Part shown: positions 34,344 to 45,960 of the stretch, in pieces
How the letters are laid out: every line of letters begins with the position of its first letter
How positions within the stretch are numbered: the first letter of the stretch is position 1
NCBI GenBank assembly: GCA_947571775.1
Contig: CANOZK010000010.1
Span: 1-64,000 of the forward strand
Origin: an uncultured Lachnospiraceae bacterium
GTDB taxonomy: Bacteria; Bacillota; Clostridia; Lachnospirales; Lachnospiraceae
Direction: 5' to 3'
DNA: 64,000 bases
The notes under the pieces: model-generated
The model's database searches: none
What the model was told of the DNA's origin: nothing
Seen by the model: the letters and a program-made list of their open reading frames with translations, nothing else
Program-made: the position numbers and the translations under genes

Positions 34344-35675
34344 TTAATATCCCCATTCCCGGCAGAGTAATACATGGGGTTCGGCGTGATCCAGCAGTTC
34401 TACTTGCACTCTTTTATTTATCCAATCGCCTGATTTCCCCTGCACCCAGGCCGCTTTTACATACTCCCTGGTATGCCCCAACAGGCAGATCTGCCCGGAT
34501 TCGGTCTGCTTTGCCTCTTCCACCAGAAGCTCTGCCTTCTTATGAAGCCATCCCTGCTCATACTTTTGGGACTGCAACTCATGCAGCTTTAACATCTGTT
34601 TGCTGCGTTCATGCTTGATTCGGCTGTCCACTTGATTGTCCATCGCGGCGGCGCGTGTGCCTTCCCGTCTGGAATATTGGAAAATATGCGTTTCGTAAAA
34701 TCCGATTTCTTTTACAAATCGATACGACGCCTGAAATTCATCTTCGGTTTCCCCCGGAAACCCAACCATAACATCGGTGGTCAGAGCCGGATCGGAAAAA
34801 TATTCTCTTAAAATCTCACACCGTTCCCGGTATTCCTGCACAGTATACCTCCGGTTCATCCGCTTGAGCACACTGTCGCAGCCGCTTTGAAGGGATAAAT
34901 GAAAGTGCGGGCAGATTTTGGAAAACGCTGACAGGTTTTTGGCAAATTCTTCGGTGACGATTCCCGGTTCCAGAGAACCCAGCCGGATTCTGGCAATCCC
35001 CTCTACCCGATGCACCTGCCGGATCAAATCCAAAAGCCGGCTCTTTTCTTCCCGAAAATCCATTCCATAAGAGCTGAGATGAATCCCCGTCAGCACCACC
35101 TCCTGGTATCCCTGCTTGGCCAAATCCCGCACTTCTTCCAGGACGTCCTCCGGTCTGCGGCTTCTTACCCTGCCCCTGGCATATGGGATCACACAGTAGG
35201 AGCAGAATTGATTGCATCCGTCCTGCACTTTGATATTTGCCCGGACATGGCCTTTTGGCATCCCGAACGACACGCCCTCATATTCCTGGATATCGTTCAT
35301 ATCTTCTATGTGATCCTGCCGCATGGGATTTTCCCAGTATTGATTCAGGATATCCGCGATCCGATCCTTCTGGCTGTTTCCCACCACCAGATCCACAGTA
35401 TCGTCCTTAGCCAGCCTGTCCGCCCCGGTCTGCGCATAGCATCCCACGGCTACTACAATCGCCTGTGGATTCATTTTTTTTGCCTTATGAAGCATCTGCC
35501 TGGATTTCTTGTCCGCAATGTCTGTCACGGTACAGGTATTGATGATATACACATCCGCCCCAGGAGCAAACGGGCAGATCGCATAGCCTGCTCTTTCTAA
35601 TAGCTGCCGCATCGCTTCCGCTTCATAGGCATTCACCTTGCACCCCAGATTGTGGAGGGCTACTTTTTTATTCAT
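34344..35675 (-). CDS. mtaB: tRNA t6A37 methylthiotransferase
   Basis: 443-residue radical SAM enzyme that adds a methylthio group to t6A37, giving ms2t6A. The N-terminal MTTase domain has conserved Cys (NLGCKVNAYE, INTCTVT, GCYAQ). The radical SAM cluster is in DGCNQFCSYCVIPYARG, and a TRAM domain ends the protein. It relates functionally to tcdA, which modifies the same t6A base. Confidence 0.94.
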   Translation of the reverse strand: MNKKVALHNLGCKVNAYEAEAMRQLLERAGYAICPFAPGADVYIINTCTVTDIADKKSRQMLHKAKKMNPQAIVVAVGCYAQTGADRLAKDDTVDLVVGNSQKDRIADILNQYWENPMRQDHIEDMNDIQEYEGVSFGMPKGHVRANIKVQDGCNQFCSYCVIPYARGRVRSRRPEDVLEEVRDLAKQGYQEVVLTGIHLSSYGMDFREEKSRLLDLIRQVHRVEGIARIRLGSLEPGIVTEEFAKNLSAFSKICPHFHLSLQSGCDSVLKRMNRRYTVQEYRERCEILREYFSDPALTTDVMVGFPGETEDEFQASYRFVKEIGFYETHIFQYSRREGTRAAAMDNQVDSRIKHERSKQMLKLHELQSQKYEQGWLHKKAELLVEEAKQTESGQICLLGHTREYVKAAWVQGKSGDWINKRVQVELLDHAEPHVLLCREWGY

Positions 35676-35740
35676 AAAACCGCACCTCTTATTTTCTACA
35701 TTTTCACCAATAATTGAGGAAAAGTTTATACCTTTTCATC

Positions 35741-35769
35741 TTGACTTTTAAAACCTCAAATTGTAAGAT
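35741..35769 (+). promoter_or_regulatory. Promoter of the second HPr-like gene
   Basis: TTGACT (35741-35746), 17 bases and TAAGAT (35764-35769), 53 bases before the start codon. Confidence 0.55.
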
Positions 35770-35821
35770 ATGGGTATCCAAACAACAAGCAACCAATTAA
35801 TCTCACGGGAGGATTCTAAAA

Positions 35822-36055
35822 ATGAAAACAATACAGATTTCACTGAACTCAATCGATAAAGTAAAAGCATTTGTCAATGAAATTGGCAAATTTGACTGTG
35901 ACTTCGACCTGGTATCTGGAAGATACGTCATTGATGCAAAATCCATTATGGGAATTTTCAGTCTGGATCTGGCCAAGCCCATAGATTTGAATATCCATGC
36001 AGACGGCAGCTATCTGGATGAAGTAATGGATAGAATCAAAAACTATGCCGTTTAA
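35822..36055 (+). CDS. HPr-fold protein without the active-site histidine
   Basis: 77 residues. The C-terminal half is HPr-like, including DAKSIMGIFSLDL where Ser lines up with the regulatory Ser46. The N-terminal GxHARP motif is replaced by NSIDKVKAF, so the phospho-acceptor His is missing. Monocistronic: own promoter, GGGAGGA ribosome site and terminator. It is not similar enough to the Crh-like protein at 1118 to be a recent copy. It might be a regulatory target of HPr kinase or a non-PTS scaffold; function unknown. Confidence 0.8.
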   Translation: MKTIQISLNSIDKVKAFVNEIGKFDCDFDLVSGRYVIDAKSIMGIFSLDLAKPIDLNIHADGSYLDEVMDRIKNYAV

Positions 36056-36093
36056 GGAACGTCCCTTACGCAAAGGAAAGTACGAAAATAAGC

Positions 36094-36119
36094 GGTGCTG
36101 CCTAAAGCAGCACCTTTTT
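36094..36119 (+). terminator. Intrinsic terminator after the HPr-like gene
   Basis: GGTGCTGC / GCAGCACC stem with loop CTAAA, followed by TTTTT. Confidence 0.88.
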
Positions 36120-36121
36120 CC

Positions 36122-37312
36122 TTACTTCCCGCCGATTTCTATCACTTCAGCCGTCTCAATGGCTTCTGCGACCAGATCTTGTATCTTCTCCTTTAATTTC
36201 TGTTCGGATTTCTGAATACTCTTTAAACTCGGTTTTGTCACCGGATGCTTTGCCACAAAAATGGTACAGCAGTCTTCAAAGGGCAGGACAGAAGTTTCGT
36301 ATGTGTCAATTTTCAAGGCGATTTCTACAATATCCTGTTTGTCGAAAGCAATCAAAGGGCGGTATACTGGAAGTGTGCAGACTTCGTTGGTCGCAGTCAG
36401 GCTCTGCATTGTCTGGCTGGCCACCTGGCCAATGCTCTCCCCGGTCACCAACCCCTGGCATTTGTTTTCCACAGCAAAATTCTCTGCAATGCGCATCATA
36501 TAGCGGCGCATATGGATGGTCAATTCATCGTGCGGACACTGGTCATAGATATACAACTGGATATCTGTGAAATTTACCACATATAAACGCACTGGGCCGC
36601 AGTACTTAGATATTTGCGTTGCCAGATCCACCACTTTTTGCTTGGCCCTGTCGCTGGTGTAGGGCGGAGCGTGGAAATACACCGCATCTATGGACACCCC
36701 GCGCCGGGAAATCATATACCCTGCCACCGGACTGTCAATCCCTCCCGACAGCAGCAGCATGGCTTTTCCGTTGCAGCCCGCCGGCATCCCTCCCAGACCT
36801 TGGATCTCCTGGGAATACACATAAATTTTTTCCCGAACCTCCACATTCAATAACAATTCTGGGTGATGCACATCCACTCGCATCTTCGGAAACGCGTCCA
36901 GCACAGCTTCACCCAGACGTGCATTGATTTCCATAGACACAAGCGGATATGCTTTCCTGGCCCTGCGTGCATTGACCTTAAAGGTCTGACTGCAATCGGG
37001 ATAGAAGCTTTCCATATAACGAAGCACATCTTCTGTCAGACGTTCAAAGCCCTGGTCCTCAAAAATCATAACTGGGCAGATGCCTACAATTCCGAACACC
37101 CTTTGCAGGGCCTGCACACACTCCTCATAATCATAAGAACCCGAACTGCATTCTACATAGATCCGCCCCTGTTCCTTGCGCACCCGGAACTCTCCCTCCA
37201 CACTTTGCAGCGATCGGCGGATTTGTTCCACCAGGGCATTTTCAAACAGATAACGGTTCTTGCCTTTTAACGCAATTTCCGCATATTTTATTAAAAAAGC
37301 GCGATATTCCAT
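36122..37312 (-). CDS. thiI: tRNA 4-thiouridine synthase
   Basis: 396 residues: N-terminal ferredoxin-like and THUMP domains, then the PP-loop ATPase LLLSGGIDSPVAGYM. No rhodanese domain is present, as in most Firmicutes. ThiI adenylates U8 of tRNA and accepts sulfur, also feeding thiazole synthesis in some species. The frame begins at 37336, but ATG at 37312 has AGGAGG and starts the conserved MEYRAFLIKYAEIALKG. The sulfur donor gene lies 50 bases upstream. Confidence 0.93.
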   Translation of the reverse strand: MEYRAFLIKYAEIALKGKNRYLFENALVEQIRRSLQSVEGEFRVRKEQGRIYVECSSGSYDYEECVQALQRVFGIVGICPVMIFEDQGFERLTEDVLRYMESFYPDCSQTFKVNARRARKAYPLVSMEINARLGEAVLDAFPKMRVDVHHPELLLNVEVREKIYVYSQEIQGLGGMPAGCNGKAMLLLSGGIDSPVAGYMISRRGVSIDAVYFHAPPYTSDRAKQKVVDLATQISKYCGPVRLYVVNFTDIQLYIYDQCPHDELTIHMRRYMMRIAENFAVENKCQGLVTGESIGQVASQTMQSLTATNEVCTLPVYRPLIAFDKQDIVEIALKIDTYETSVLPFEDCCTIFVAKHPVTKPSLKSIQKSEQKLKEKIQDLVAEAIETAEVIEIGGK

Positions 37313-37362
37313 CGATATCCTCCTTTTGTTTCTCACGTACCATCAAAATCTTTGTATCCCTA

Positions 37363-38529
37363 TCAACGACGGGCATATTTTTTCAGCATGGTCGTCAGCT
37401 CTTCCAAAGTTTGCAGGCAGTAGCAAATCTCCTCTTCCGTCGTTTCCTCGCACAAGCTGAAACGGACGGAGGACTCCTGCTGCTCAGGTTTGATACCCAT
37501 AGCCGATAACGTACTGCTCCTGGATGTGCCCTTGGAGCGTTTATGAGTGGAGCAGGCGGATCCGGCAGAAACGTAGATTCCCTTATCCTCCAGCGCATGG
37601 AGAAGCACTTCGCTGCGGATTCCCAAGAAACTGGCATTGACAATATGCGGCGCGCCCTGGCGTACAGGCATCCCGTGAACCACCACGCCGTCCAGGGCTT
37701 CCAGGCCGTTTACCAGAAGTTCCTTCGTCTGATACATCTGCTCTACCTTTTTTTCAAAATCCCGATAGACCTCCTTCACCGCGGCGCCCAGTCCCGCAAT
37801 CCCCGGCACATTGTCCGTGCCGGAGCGCATACCGCCCTGCTGCCCGCCGCCTAGAATCTGGGGCTGCACTTTCGCCTGCTCTCGGATATAGAGGAAGCCC
37901 ACGCCCTTCGGTCCATGAATTTTATGGCCGCTGGCACAGAGCAGATCGATACCGGTTCGCCCTGGGTAAATCCGGTATTTTCCCAATGCCTGTATAGCAT
38001 CCACATGAAATAACGCCTCTGGGGATTTCTCATGCACCAGCGCGGCGATTTTCTCAATCGGCTGTACAGATCCAACCTCGTTATTCACATACATCACAGA
38101 AACCAAAATCGTATCTGAACTTAAAGCATCCGCCAGTGCTTCCACAGACAGAACCCCCTGTTCGTTTACGGGAAGTTCTATTATCTCAAAGCCCAGTTCC
38201 TCCAGACGTTTTACCGGTTCCCTCACCGCTGCATGTTCCATCCCCGTGGTCAGAATTTTTCGCCCTTTTCTTTGATTGGCAAGCGCCGCCCCGATCAGGG
38301 CCAGGTTATTGGATTCTGTGCCTCCCGAGGTAAAAAAAATCTCCTTTTCCCGCACTTTTAAGCACTGGGCAATGATTTCCCTTGCGTTCTTTACGTAGGC
38401 TTCCGCCGCCACGCCCTTGCGGTGCATGGAGGAAGGGTTTCCGTAATCCTCCATCATAGTTTTGACTACCATGTCCCGGACGCTTTTGTAACACCAGGTC
38501 GTGGCCGCGTGATCCAAATATACTTCCAT
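37363..38529 (-). CDS. Cysteine desulfurase (NifS/IscS-like)
   Basis: 388-residue PLP enzyme that releases sulfur from cysteine. PLP lysine in CASGHKIHGPKGVGF; sulfur-carrying Cys in VSAGSACSTHKRSKGTSRSS. Its place just before thiI matches the NifZ/IscS-ThiI pairs in Firmicutes in which the desulfurase is dedicated to tRNA thiolation. 11 bases downstream of rsmE. Confidence 0.93.
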   Translation of the reverse strand: MEVYLDHAATTWCYKSVRDMVVKTMMEDYGNPSSMHRKGVAAEAYVKNAREIIAQCLKVREKEIFFTSGGTESNNLALIGAALANQRKGRKILTTGMEHAAVREPVKRLEELGFEIIELPVNEQGVLSVEALADALSSDTILVSVMYVNNEVGSVQPIEKIAALVHEKSPEALFHVDAIQALGKYRIYPGRTGIDLLCASGHKIHGPKGVGFLYIREQAKVQPQILGGGQQGGMRSGTDNVPGIAGLGAAVKEVYRDFEKKVEQMYQTKELLVNGLEALDGVVVHGMPVRQGAPHIVNASFLGIRSEVLLHALEDKGIYVSAGSACSTHKRSKGTSRSSTLSAMGIKPEQQESSVRFSLCEETTEEEICYCLQTLEELTTMLKKYARR

Positions 38530-38540
38530 ATCGCCGCCCC

Positions 38541-39287
38541 CTATTCCCCGTCAGTATCCAGACGAAACATCAGCGCAGACAAAAGCGCCAGCCCTGCCGT
38601 CTCGGTTCTCAGAATCCTTCTGCCCAGCGTGATCGGCGCATATCCATGTGCCTGAGCCATCTGAATTTCCTGTTCGGCAAAACCGCCCTCCGGGCCGATG
38701 AATACAGCTACGTCCTGCCCTGATTTCAGGCTTGCAATCCTTTCCCTGGTGGCTGCCATCCCTGCCGCCCGCTCATAGGGAATCCATTTTACCGGGCATT
38801 TCTGTCCATATTCCAGAGCCTGGGCGAATTTGCATATTGGATGTATCTGAGGAAGAAACCCTCTTCCCGACTGCTTCGCCGCGCCCTCGGCAATCTGCTG
38901 CCAACGCTGCACCTTCTTTGCCGCTTTCTTTTCGTCCCATTTCACCACCGTCCGCTGGGTTTCCACTGGAATTACTTCGTATACGCCCAGCTCCACGGCC
39001 TTTTGGATGATCCATTCCATTTTATCGCTCTTGGGCAAGCCCTGAAACAGAAAAATCTTGCTGGGAAGTTCCGCCTGAGTATCCTGCACGTACATAATAT
39101 GGGCTGTGATCTCTCCCTCTGCGATCTGCTCAATGTAACAGGTATATTCCTGAGTGTTCTGGCTTCCCACTATAAGCTGGTCGCCCTGGCTCATCCGCAG
39201 CACATTGCGGATATGGTTCACATCACTGCCCGTAATATGAATCACAGATTCCTCGATCTGCTCCGGCTGTACAAAAAAACGACGCAT
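38541..39287 (-). CDS. rsmE: 16S rRNA m3U1498 methyltransferase
   Basis: 248-residue SPOUT methyltransferase. N-terminal PUA-like domain, C-terminal knot with VAVFIGPEGGFAEQE and LGRRILRTETAGLALLSAL. Methylates U1498 of 16S rRNA. The pair prmA-rsmE is common in bacteria; ATG at 39287. Confidence 0.95.
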   Translation of the reverse strand: MRRFFVQPEQIEESVIHITGSDVNHIRNVLRMSQGDQLIVGSQNTQEYTCYIEQIAEGEITAHIMYVQDTQAELPSKIFLFQGLPKSDKMEWIIQKAVELGVYEVIPVETQRTVVKWDEKKAAKKVQRWQQIAEGAAKQSGRGFLPQIHPICKFAQALEYGQKCPVKWIPYERAAGMAATRERIASLKSGQDVAVFIGPEGGFAEQEIQMAQAHGYAPITLGRRILRTETAGLALLSALMFRLDTDGE

Positions 39288-39304
39288 CTTTTTTACTCCT
39301 TTTT

Positions 39305-39332
39305 GTAACCGTGAAAGTATCTAAACGGTCAT
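39305..39332. repeat. 28-bp palindromic intergenic repeat, copy E
   Basis: Between prmA and rsmE. The minus strand reads ATGACCGTTTAGATAC then TTTCACGGTTAC. It is 28 bases long and matches copy A at 20 of 28 positions. The sixth arm position is C opposite G instead of A opposite T, so pairing is kept. Confidence 0.55.
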
Positions 39333-39338
39333 CCTTTT

Positions 39339-40292
39339 TTATTTCTTGCGGGCGGTCAGAGATACCCATTCCCCCTGAGCCGTCGTCTCTATTACTTCCA
39401 TGCCGGACTGCTCCACAGCCTGCCGGACTTGCGCTTCTTTCTGATCCAAAATCCCGGATGTAATATAAATGCCGCCCGGTTTCATATAACGGACAACGAT
39501 TGGAGACAGCGGAACCAGCACATCGGCCAGAATATTGGCCGTCACCAGATCGAACGGCTCCTTTGCGGCCCGCTCCTGCACCTCTGCTTCTGTCAGAATG
39601 TTGCCGATGATCATCTCAAAGCCCGCATTTTCCAATCCATTGGCTTGCAGATTCTCCTGGACTGCCGAAGCCGCGCAGGGATCCAGATCGGTTCCCATCA
39701 CATGCGCCGCCCCCAGTTTGTATCCAATTATCCCTAAGATTCCGCTGCCTGTTCCCACGTCCAGCATCCTCATCCCGGCTTTGAGATATTTTTTGATCTG
39801 GCGGATGCAAAGCTGTGTTGTCTCATGCATTCCCGTCCCGAAAGCCGTCCCTGGATCCATCCGCAGCAGCATTGTCCCCGGCTGTTCCGCTTTGGGCTGT
39901 TCCCAGGAAGGCACAATCAGAATATCGTCCACATAGAACTGATGAAAATATTCTTTCCAGTTATTCATCCAATCCTTGTCCTCAGTCTGGGAACTCGTAA
40001 TGGACGCTGTGCCGATGTCCGTAAAAGTTTGCAGTTCCTGCAACGCCTGACGTACCTCATCTAACAACTTTTCTGTGTCTTCCTGCTCGTCCAGATAAAA
40101 GCTCAGATAAGCGATACCGTCATCTTTCGGCCCCTCCGGCACCAGATCCACAAACATCTGCTGACACTCTTCCTGGGTCAGAGGCTTTTTGTCCTGAATC
40201 TCCACGCCCTGGATTCCAAGCTCCGCCAGCGTAGCCGCCACCAGATCCTCCGCTTCTGTGATTGTCTCTATGGTAAATCGATTCCATTTCAT
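39339..40292 (-). CDS. prmA: Ribosomal protein L11 methyltransferase
   Basis: 317-residue PrmA. SAM motif RMLDVGTGSGILGIIGYKLGA and NILADVLVPLSP are characteristic. Trimethylates L11. An N-terminal substrate-recognition domain is followed by the catalytic domain; length is normal. Co-oriented with rsmE. Confidence 0.95.
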   Translation of the reverse strand: MKWNRFTIETITEAEDLVAATLAELGIQGVEIQDKKPLTQEECQQMFVDLVPEGPKDDGIAYLSFYLDEQEDTEKLLDEVRQALQELQTFTDIGTASITSSQTEDKDWMNNWKEYFHQFYVDDILIVPSWEQPKAEQPGTMLLRMDPGTAFGTGMHETTQLCIRQIKKYLKAGMRMLDVGTGSGILGIIGYKLGAAHVMGTDLDPCAASAVQENLQANGLENAGFEMIIGNILTEAEVQERAAKEPFDLVTANILADVLVPLSPIVVRYMKPGGIYITSGILDQKEAQVRQAVEQSGMEVIETTAQGEWVSLTARKK

Positions 40293-40309
40293 TGCCGCAT
40301 CTCCTTCTT

Positions 40310-41233
40310 TTATAATGCTACCCCGTATACCGCCAGAGGAATGGTAAGCAGAGAAAAGAGCGTGCTCAGCACAATCCCCTTGGACAGCAGTGTTCCGTCC
40401 ACACCGTTTTCCTCACACAGCATCAAAGGCATATTTGCCACAGGCATAGCGATGACCAGGACAAACGTCCCCGCCATTTGCACATCCTTTACCAGTAATT
40501 TCAGCGCCCACCCTATGGCTATGGGTACCAGTACCTGCCGCAGCAGAATGTATACATACAGGCGTTTTTCCCGGAAAATCTTTCCCAGCGGCATATTGGC
40601 AAGGGAAATGCCAATGACCATCATGCTCAGGAATGTAGTCGCAGACCCAATATAGTCTATGGTTCTGACCGCTATTTGCGGAAACTGCGGCTTGCACAAA
40701 AAGATCGCCACACAGGCCGCGCCTACCAGGGTCCCCATATTGATCACGCCGTGCGAGCGGGCGGAAATGTCTCCACCATATCTGCATACCAGATACCTGC
40801 CATATGTATAAATCAGAATGTTAAAGATTATATTACAAATAATCACATAAATCAATACCTCTGTTCCCAGTACCGCCGAAATGACCGGTATGCCGATAAA
40901 TCCGATGTTCCCAAACAGAGTCATCAGTGTGTATTGATCCCGCTCCAAAGCGTCTTTTCCAAAGAAAATTGGCAGGATTTTTCCCAGAAACAGCAGGAAA
41001 GCATAGATCCCTGCCGCAATTCCGGCGGCCAGCAGCAATTTTTCATTGCTGATCGTTCCATTGCTTTCCAGCACGCTGGTCAACATCAGGGCAGGATTGC
41101 AGATATTGACCACAATTGCCGACAGCACTCTGCCGGAACGGCTGTCCGCGATTTTCTTTTTACAAGCAACGTAGCCAACGGCAATTAGCAGGAATATCAT
41201 ACACATCTGCTGGAATATCACACTTGCGTCCAT
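40310..41233 (-). CDS. AEC-family transporter (auxin efflux carrier type)
   Basis: 307 residues with about ten hydrophobic helices in two inverted halves and the family region NICNPALMLTSVLES. AEC carriers export or import small carboxylates such as malate; the substrate here cannot be deduced. It lies 17 bases before prmA. Confidence 0.88.
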   Translation of the reverse strand: MDASVIFQQMCMIFLLIAVGYVACKKKIADSRSGRVLSAIVVNICNPALMLTSVLESNGTISNEKLLLAAGIAAGIYAFLLFLGKILPIFFGKDALERDQYTLMTLFGNIGFIGIPVISAVLGTEVLIYVIICNIIFNILIYTYGRYLVCRYGGDISARSHGVINMGTLVGAACVAIFLCKPQFPQIAVRTIDYIGSATTFLSMMVIGISLANMPLGKIFREKRLYVYILLRQVLVPIAIGWALKLLVKDVQMAGTFVLVIAMPVANMPLMLCEENGVDGTLLSKGIVLSTLFSLLTIPLAVYGVAL

Positions 41234-41266
41234 CGTGCCTTCTTATCTTCCCTTTCTGAAAATGTT

Positions 41267-42097
41267 TTATCTCACTGTCACATTGCAAAAAGCTTTCCGC
41301 CCGCTTCCGTCCTGAGCCTTGGCGGTAATTACTGCCCTGCCCTTTGTCAGAGCCTTTACCACGCCGCGTTTGGTTACTTTTGCCACTCTGGGATTGCTGC
41401 TCGTCCAGGCAAGCGTTTTCTTATAGGCGCTTGCTGGGCTGACCTGCGCTGTCAGCTTTTGGTTTTTTCCTCTTTTCAAAGACAATTTACTTTTATTCAG
41501 CGTGATGCTTTTTACTTTACCGTCAACTTTTGCATAGTTTTTGTAGCGGTACACCGACACGCTGGAGGAAGTGTTTGCCCACAAAATATTGTTATTCCAA
41601 GGCCACAGATGATTGTACCAGACCCGATTGTATTGGTTGCCAAAATTTGCCTCATACACCTGGATTCCCATCCGGTTGTCACTCAGAAAAATGGCCTGAT
41701 GTCTTCCGCCGCTGCCTGTCCAGCGGATCACATCCCCGATCTTTGCCTGGGAGAACAGTACCTTCATCTCTTCCGTGTTTTTTGTGCTTACTGTTTTATA
41801 GATTTTCTTGTAATCCGGCGAGCCGTTGTAATAGGGCTGCTGAAACGCCTGCTTCGTCACATACATCACAAAGCCTGCGCATTCGTGTCCAATATAAGAG
41901 CGCTGCACGCCGTCTTTTACATAACTGACAACCATATAACCGTTATAATAAGAGCCGTTGGGATAAGTTCTTGTCACTGCCTTTACCCGGTCAGCTACCG
42001 CTGCCGCCTGTATCTGCTCTGGTGTAAAAATGCCCAACATACATACAGCCGTCCAAAGAATTGCAAGACGCCGATACCACATCCGTTTTTTCGTCAT
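41267..42097 (-). CDS. Secreted cysteine peptidase/amidase-like protein with Ig-like domain
   Basis: 276 residues. Signal peptide (RLAILWTAVCMLGIFTPEQIQA) is followed by an NlpC/P60 or CHAP-like domain with probable catalytic Cys in HECAGFVMYV and His in GSGGRHQAIFLS. A C-terminal bacterial Ig-like (BIG2) domain starts near SITLNKSKLSLKRGKNQKL. It probably acts on peptidoglycan outside the cell. Exact family is not settled. Confidence 0.75.
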   Translation of the reverse strand: MTKKRMWYRRLAILWTAVCMLGIFTPEQIQAAAVADRVKAVTRTYPNGSYYNGYMVVSYVKDGVQRSYIGHECAGFVMYVTKQAFQQPYYNGSPDYKKIYKTVSTKNTEEMKVLFSQAKIGDVIRWTGSGGRHQAIFLSDNRMGIQVYEANFGNQYNRVWYNHLWPWNNNILWANTSSSVSVYRYKNYAKVDGKVKSITLNKSKLSLKRGKNQKLTAQVSPASAYKKTLAWTSSNPRVAKVTKRGVVKALTKGRAVITAKAQDGSGRKAFCNVTVR

Positions 42098-42157
42098 ACT
42101 TTACCTCCCCGATTGATAAGCATTCAGAGCTAATCCGTTTGAAATTCTATTATAACT

Positions 42158-42190
42158 GAAAAACGGCACAGCCACAAGCGCCATGCCGTT
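42158..42190 (-). terminator. Intrinsic terminator of the heat-shock operon
   Basis: Stem AACGGCA / TGCCGTT around a 15-base loop, followed on the minus strand by TTTTTC, just after the dnaJ stop. A 17-base direct repeat flanks it (42135-42151 and 42186-42202). Confidence 0.75.
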
Positions 42191-42197
42191 TGAAATT

Positions 42198-43301
42198 CTA
42201 TTTTTTCTTTTTACAGGCTTTGTCAAATGCTTTGAGCGCTTCTTTTGCCTCCCGGTTCAGCTTCGTGGGCACCTGTACCACCAGGGTTACATAATGGCTT
42301 CCCCGAACCTTACTGTTTCGGATACTGGGCACGCCTTTGTCTTTTAGTCGGATGCGGGTGTCTGTCTGTGTCCCCGGCTTCACCTCGTACATAATGTCTC
42401 CGTCCACCGTGGAAATCCGCACCTCTCCGCCCAGCGCCGCCTGCGCATATGTGATTGGGGCAGTGGAATAAATATCGTCCCCCCGCCTCTGGAAAATGGG
42501 GTGTCTGGCAACCACCACTTCTACCAAAAGGTCGCCTCTTGGCCCGCCGTTGGCGCCCGGTTCCCCTTTGTCACGGATACGCACCGACTGTCCGTTGTCT
42601 ATCCCGGCCGGAATGGAAACCTGGATCTTGGTGCGTTTGGAAATATACCCGGTCCCTCGGCAGTCCGGGCATTTCTCTTTTACTACTTTTCCGCTTCCGC
42701 CGCATTCTGGGCAGATCTGCTCGCTGCGGGTCATACCGAACAAGGACTGCTGAGTAAAAATGATCCGTCCTTCCCCGTTACATTTCGGACAAGTTTCTGG
42801 TGAAGTACCCGGTTTTGCACCGCTGCCTTTACAAGTGCCGCACTCCTCCTTGAGCATCACCTCAATTTCCTTTTCACAGCCGAATACGGCTTCTTCAAAG
42901 GTAATATTGATTCTGCCCCTGAGATTGGCGCCCTTCATAGGGCCGTTTCTCGCCCGCCTTCTGCTGCCTCCGCCAAACAAATCTCCGAATATATCGCCAA
43001 AAATGTCGCCCATATCCGCAGTATTGAAATCGAAACCGCCAAAGCCGCCTCCGTAACCGCCCCCGCCGTTCTCGAAAGCAGCATGACCAAACTGGTCATA
43101 CTGCTTTCTCTTATCCGCATCGCTCAAAATTGCATACGCGTTGGTGGCTTCCTTGAACTTTTGCTCTGCTTGCTGGTCTCCTGGATTAGCATCGGGATGA
43201 TACTTCTTCGCCAGTTTCCGGTACGCTTTTTTTATCGTCGCCTCATCCGCACTTTTGTCCACGCCTAAGACTTCATATAGATCCCGTTGTTGTTCTGCCA
43301 T
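42198..43301 (-). CDS. dnaJ: Chaperone protein DnaJ
   Basis: 367 residues: J domain with HPD ([10 protein letters not shown]), Gly/Phe-rich linker, four CxxCxGxG zinc repeats ([32 protein letters not shown]) and the substrate-binding C-terminus. Stimulates DnaK. Last gene of hrcA-grpE-dnaK-dnaJ. Confidence 0.97.
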   Translation of the reverse strand: MAEQQRDLYEVLGVDKSADEATIKKAYRKLAKKYHPDANPGDQQAEQKFKEATNAYAILSDADKRKQYDQFGHAAFENGGGGYGGGFGGFDFNTADMGDIFGDIFGDLFGGGSRRRARNGPMKGANLRGRINITFEEAVFGCEKEIEVMLKEECGTCKGSGAKPGTSPETCPKCNGEGRIIFTQQSLFGMTRSEQICPECGGSGKVVKEKCPDCRGTGYISKRTKIQVSIPAGIDNGQSVRIRDKGEPGANGGPRGDLLVEVVVARHPIFQRRGDDIYSTAPITYAQAALGGEVRISTVDGDIMYEVKPGTQTDTRIRLKDKGVPSIRNSKVRGSHYVTLVVQVPTKLNREAKEALKAFDKACKKKK

Positions 43302-43355
43302 GGTTACCTCCCAATATTATCCCATCCATGCGTGGTTTGCTTATCGGATCTTTTA

Positions 43356-45248
<1,893 letters not shown>

Positions 45249-45312
45249 CTATCAAAACAATGTACTTTTTCGTACATAACAACAATCAACTGACACTGCT
45301 ATAATATATGAA

Positions 45313-45870
45313 TTAATTTGCAACTTTTACCATACTGTGCCTTACCACAAAGTCTTTATACAGATAACCTTTCTGCAATTCTTCCACAATTGTGTTTTCA
45401 CCTGCTTCCGGATCTTCCACATGCATCACCGCATTGTGCAGGTTGGGGTCAAAGGCCTGGCCCACGGCTTCTATCGGCTGTACGCCCATCTCGGATAAAG
45501 CGGCCATCAACTGCTTGTAGACCATCTGCATACCCTCTGCAAATGCGTCTCCCTCTTGTGCAGCCGCCAGTCCTCTTTCAAAATTGTCCACTACCGGAAG
45601 GATCTTCTCAACGACCTCCTTCGCGCCGATCACGTACATACTTGCCTTTTCCTTTTCCGTACGCTTGCGGTAATTGTCGAACTCGGCCATGGTTCTCTGC
45701 AGCCGGTCGGTGAGTTCTTCAATCTGTTCAGTCTTCTTATCTTTCTTCTCCTTCCCGTCTTTTTCTGTCTCCTCGGCTTCTGCGTCCCCGCCAGCCTCTT
45801 CCTCTATTATTTCTTCTTCCGAAGTTTCCTGCCCTTGCATCTCCTCCGGGTTCTTGCTCTCTTCTGACAA
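45313..45870 (-). CDS. grpE: Nucleotide exchange factor GrpE
   Basis: 185 residues; acidic low-complexity N-terminus (about 1-50), a long helix (TDRLQRTMAEFDNYRKRTEKEK) and the beta domain ending DFVVRHSMVKVAN. Releases ADP from DnaK. The start at 45870 is TTG with only a modest GGCGGGA site; an ATG at the eleventh codon is an alternative. Second gene of the heat-shock operon, 90 bases after hrcA. Confidence 0.94.
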   Translation of the reverse strand: MSEESKNPEEMQGQETSEEEIIEEEAGGDAEAEETEKDGKEKKDKKTEQIEELTDRLQRTMAEFDNYRKRTEKEKASMYVIGAKEVVEKILPVVDNFERGLAAAQEGDAFAEGMQMVYKQLMAALSEMGVQPIEAVGQAFDPNLHNAVMHVEDPEAGENTIVEELQKGYLYKDFVVRHSMVKVAN

Positions 45871-45901
45871 CGCTTCTTCCCGCCTTTCTTCACATCGAAT
45901 C

Positions 45902-45929
45902 GTAACAGTTCAGATAGCTTCACTGTTAC
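45902..45929. repeat. 28-bp palindromic intergenic repeat, copy B
   Basis: GTAACAG (45902-45908) and CTGTTAC (45923-45929) around TTCAGATAGCTTCA. It lies in the hrcA-grpE gap inside the operon transcript and is 25/28 identical to copy A. Confidence 0.7.
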
Positions 45930-45960
45930 GAGCAAACATTCATTTAAAATTTACATTGCA

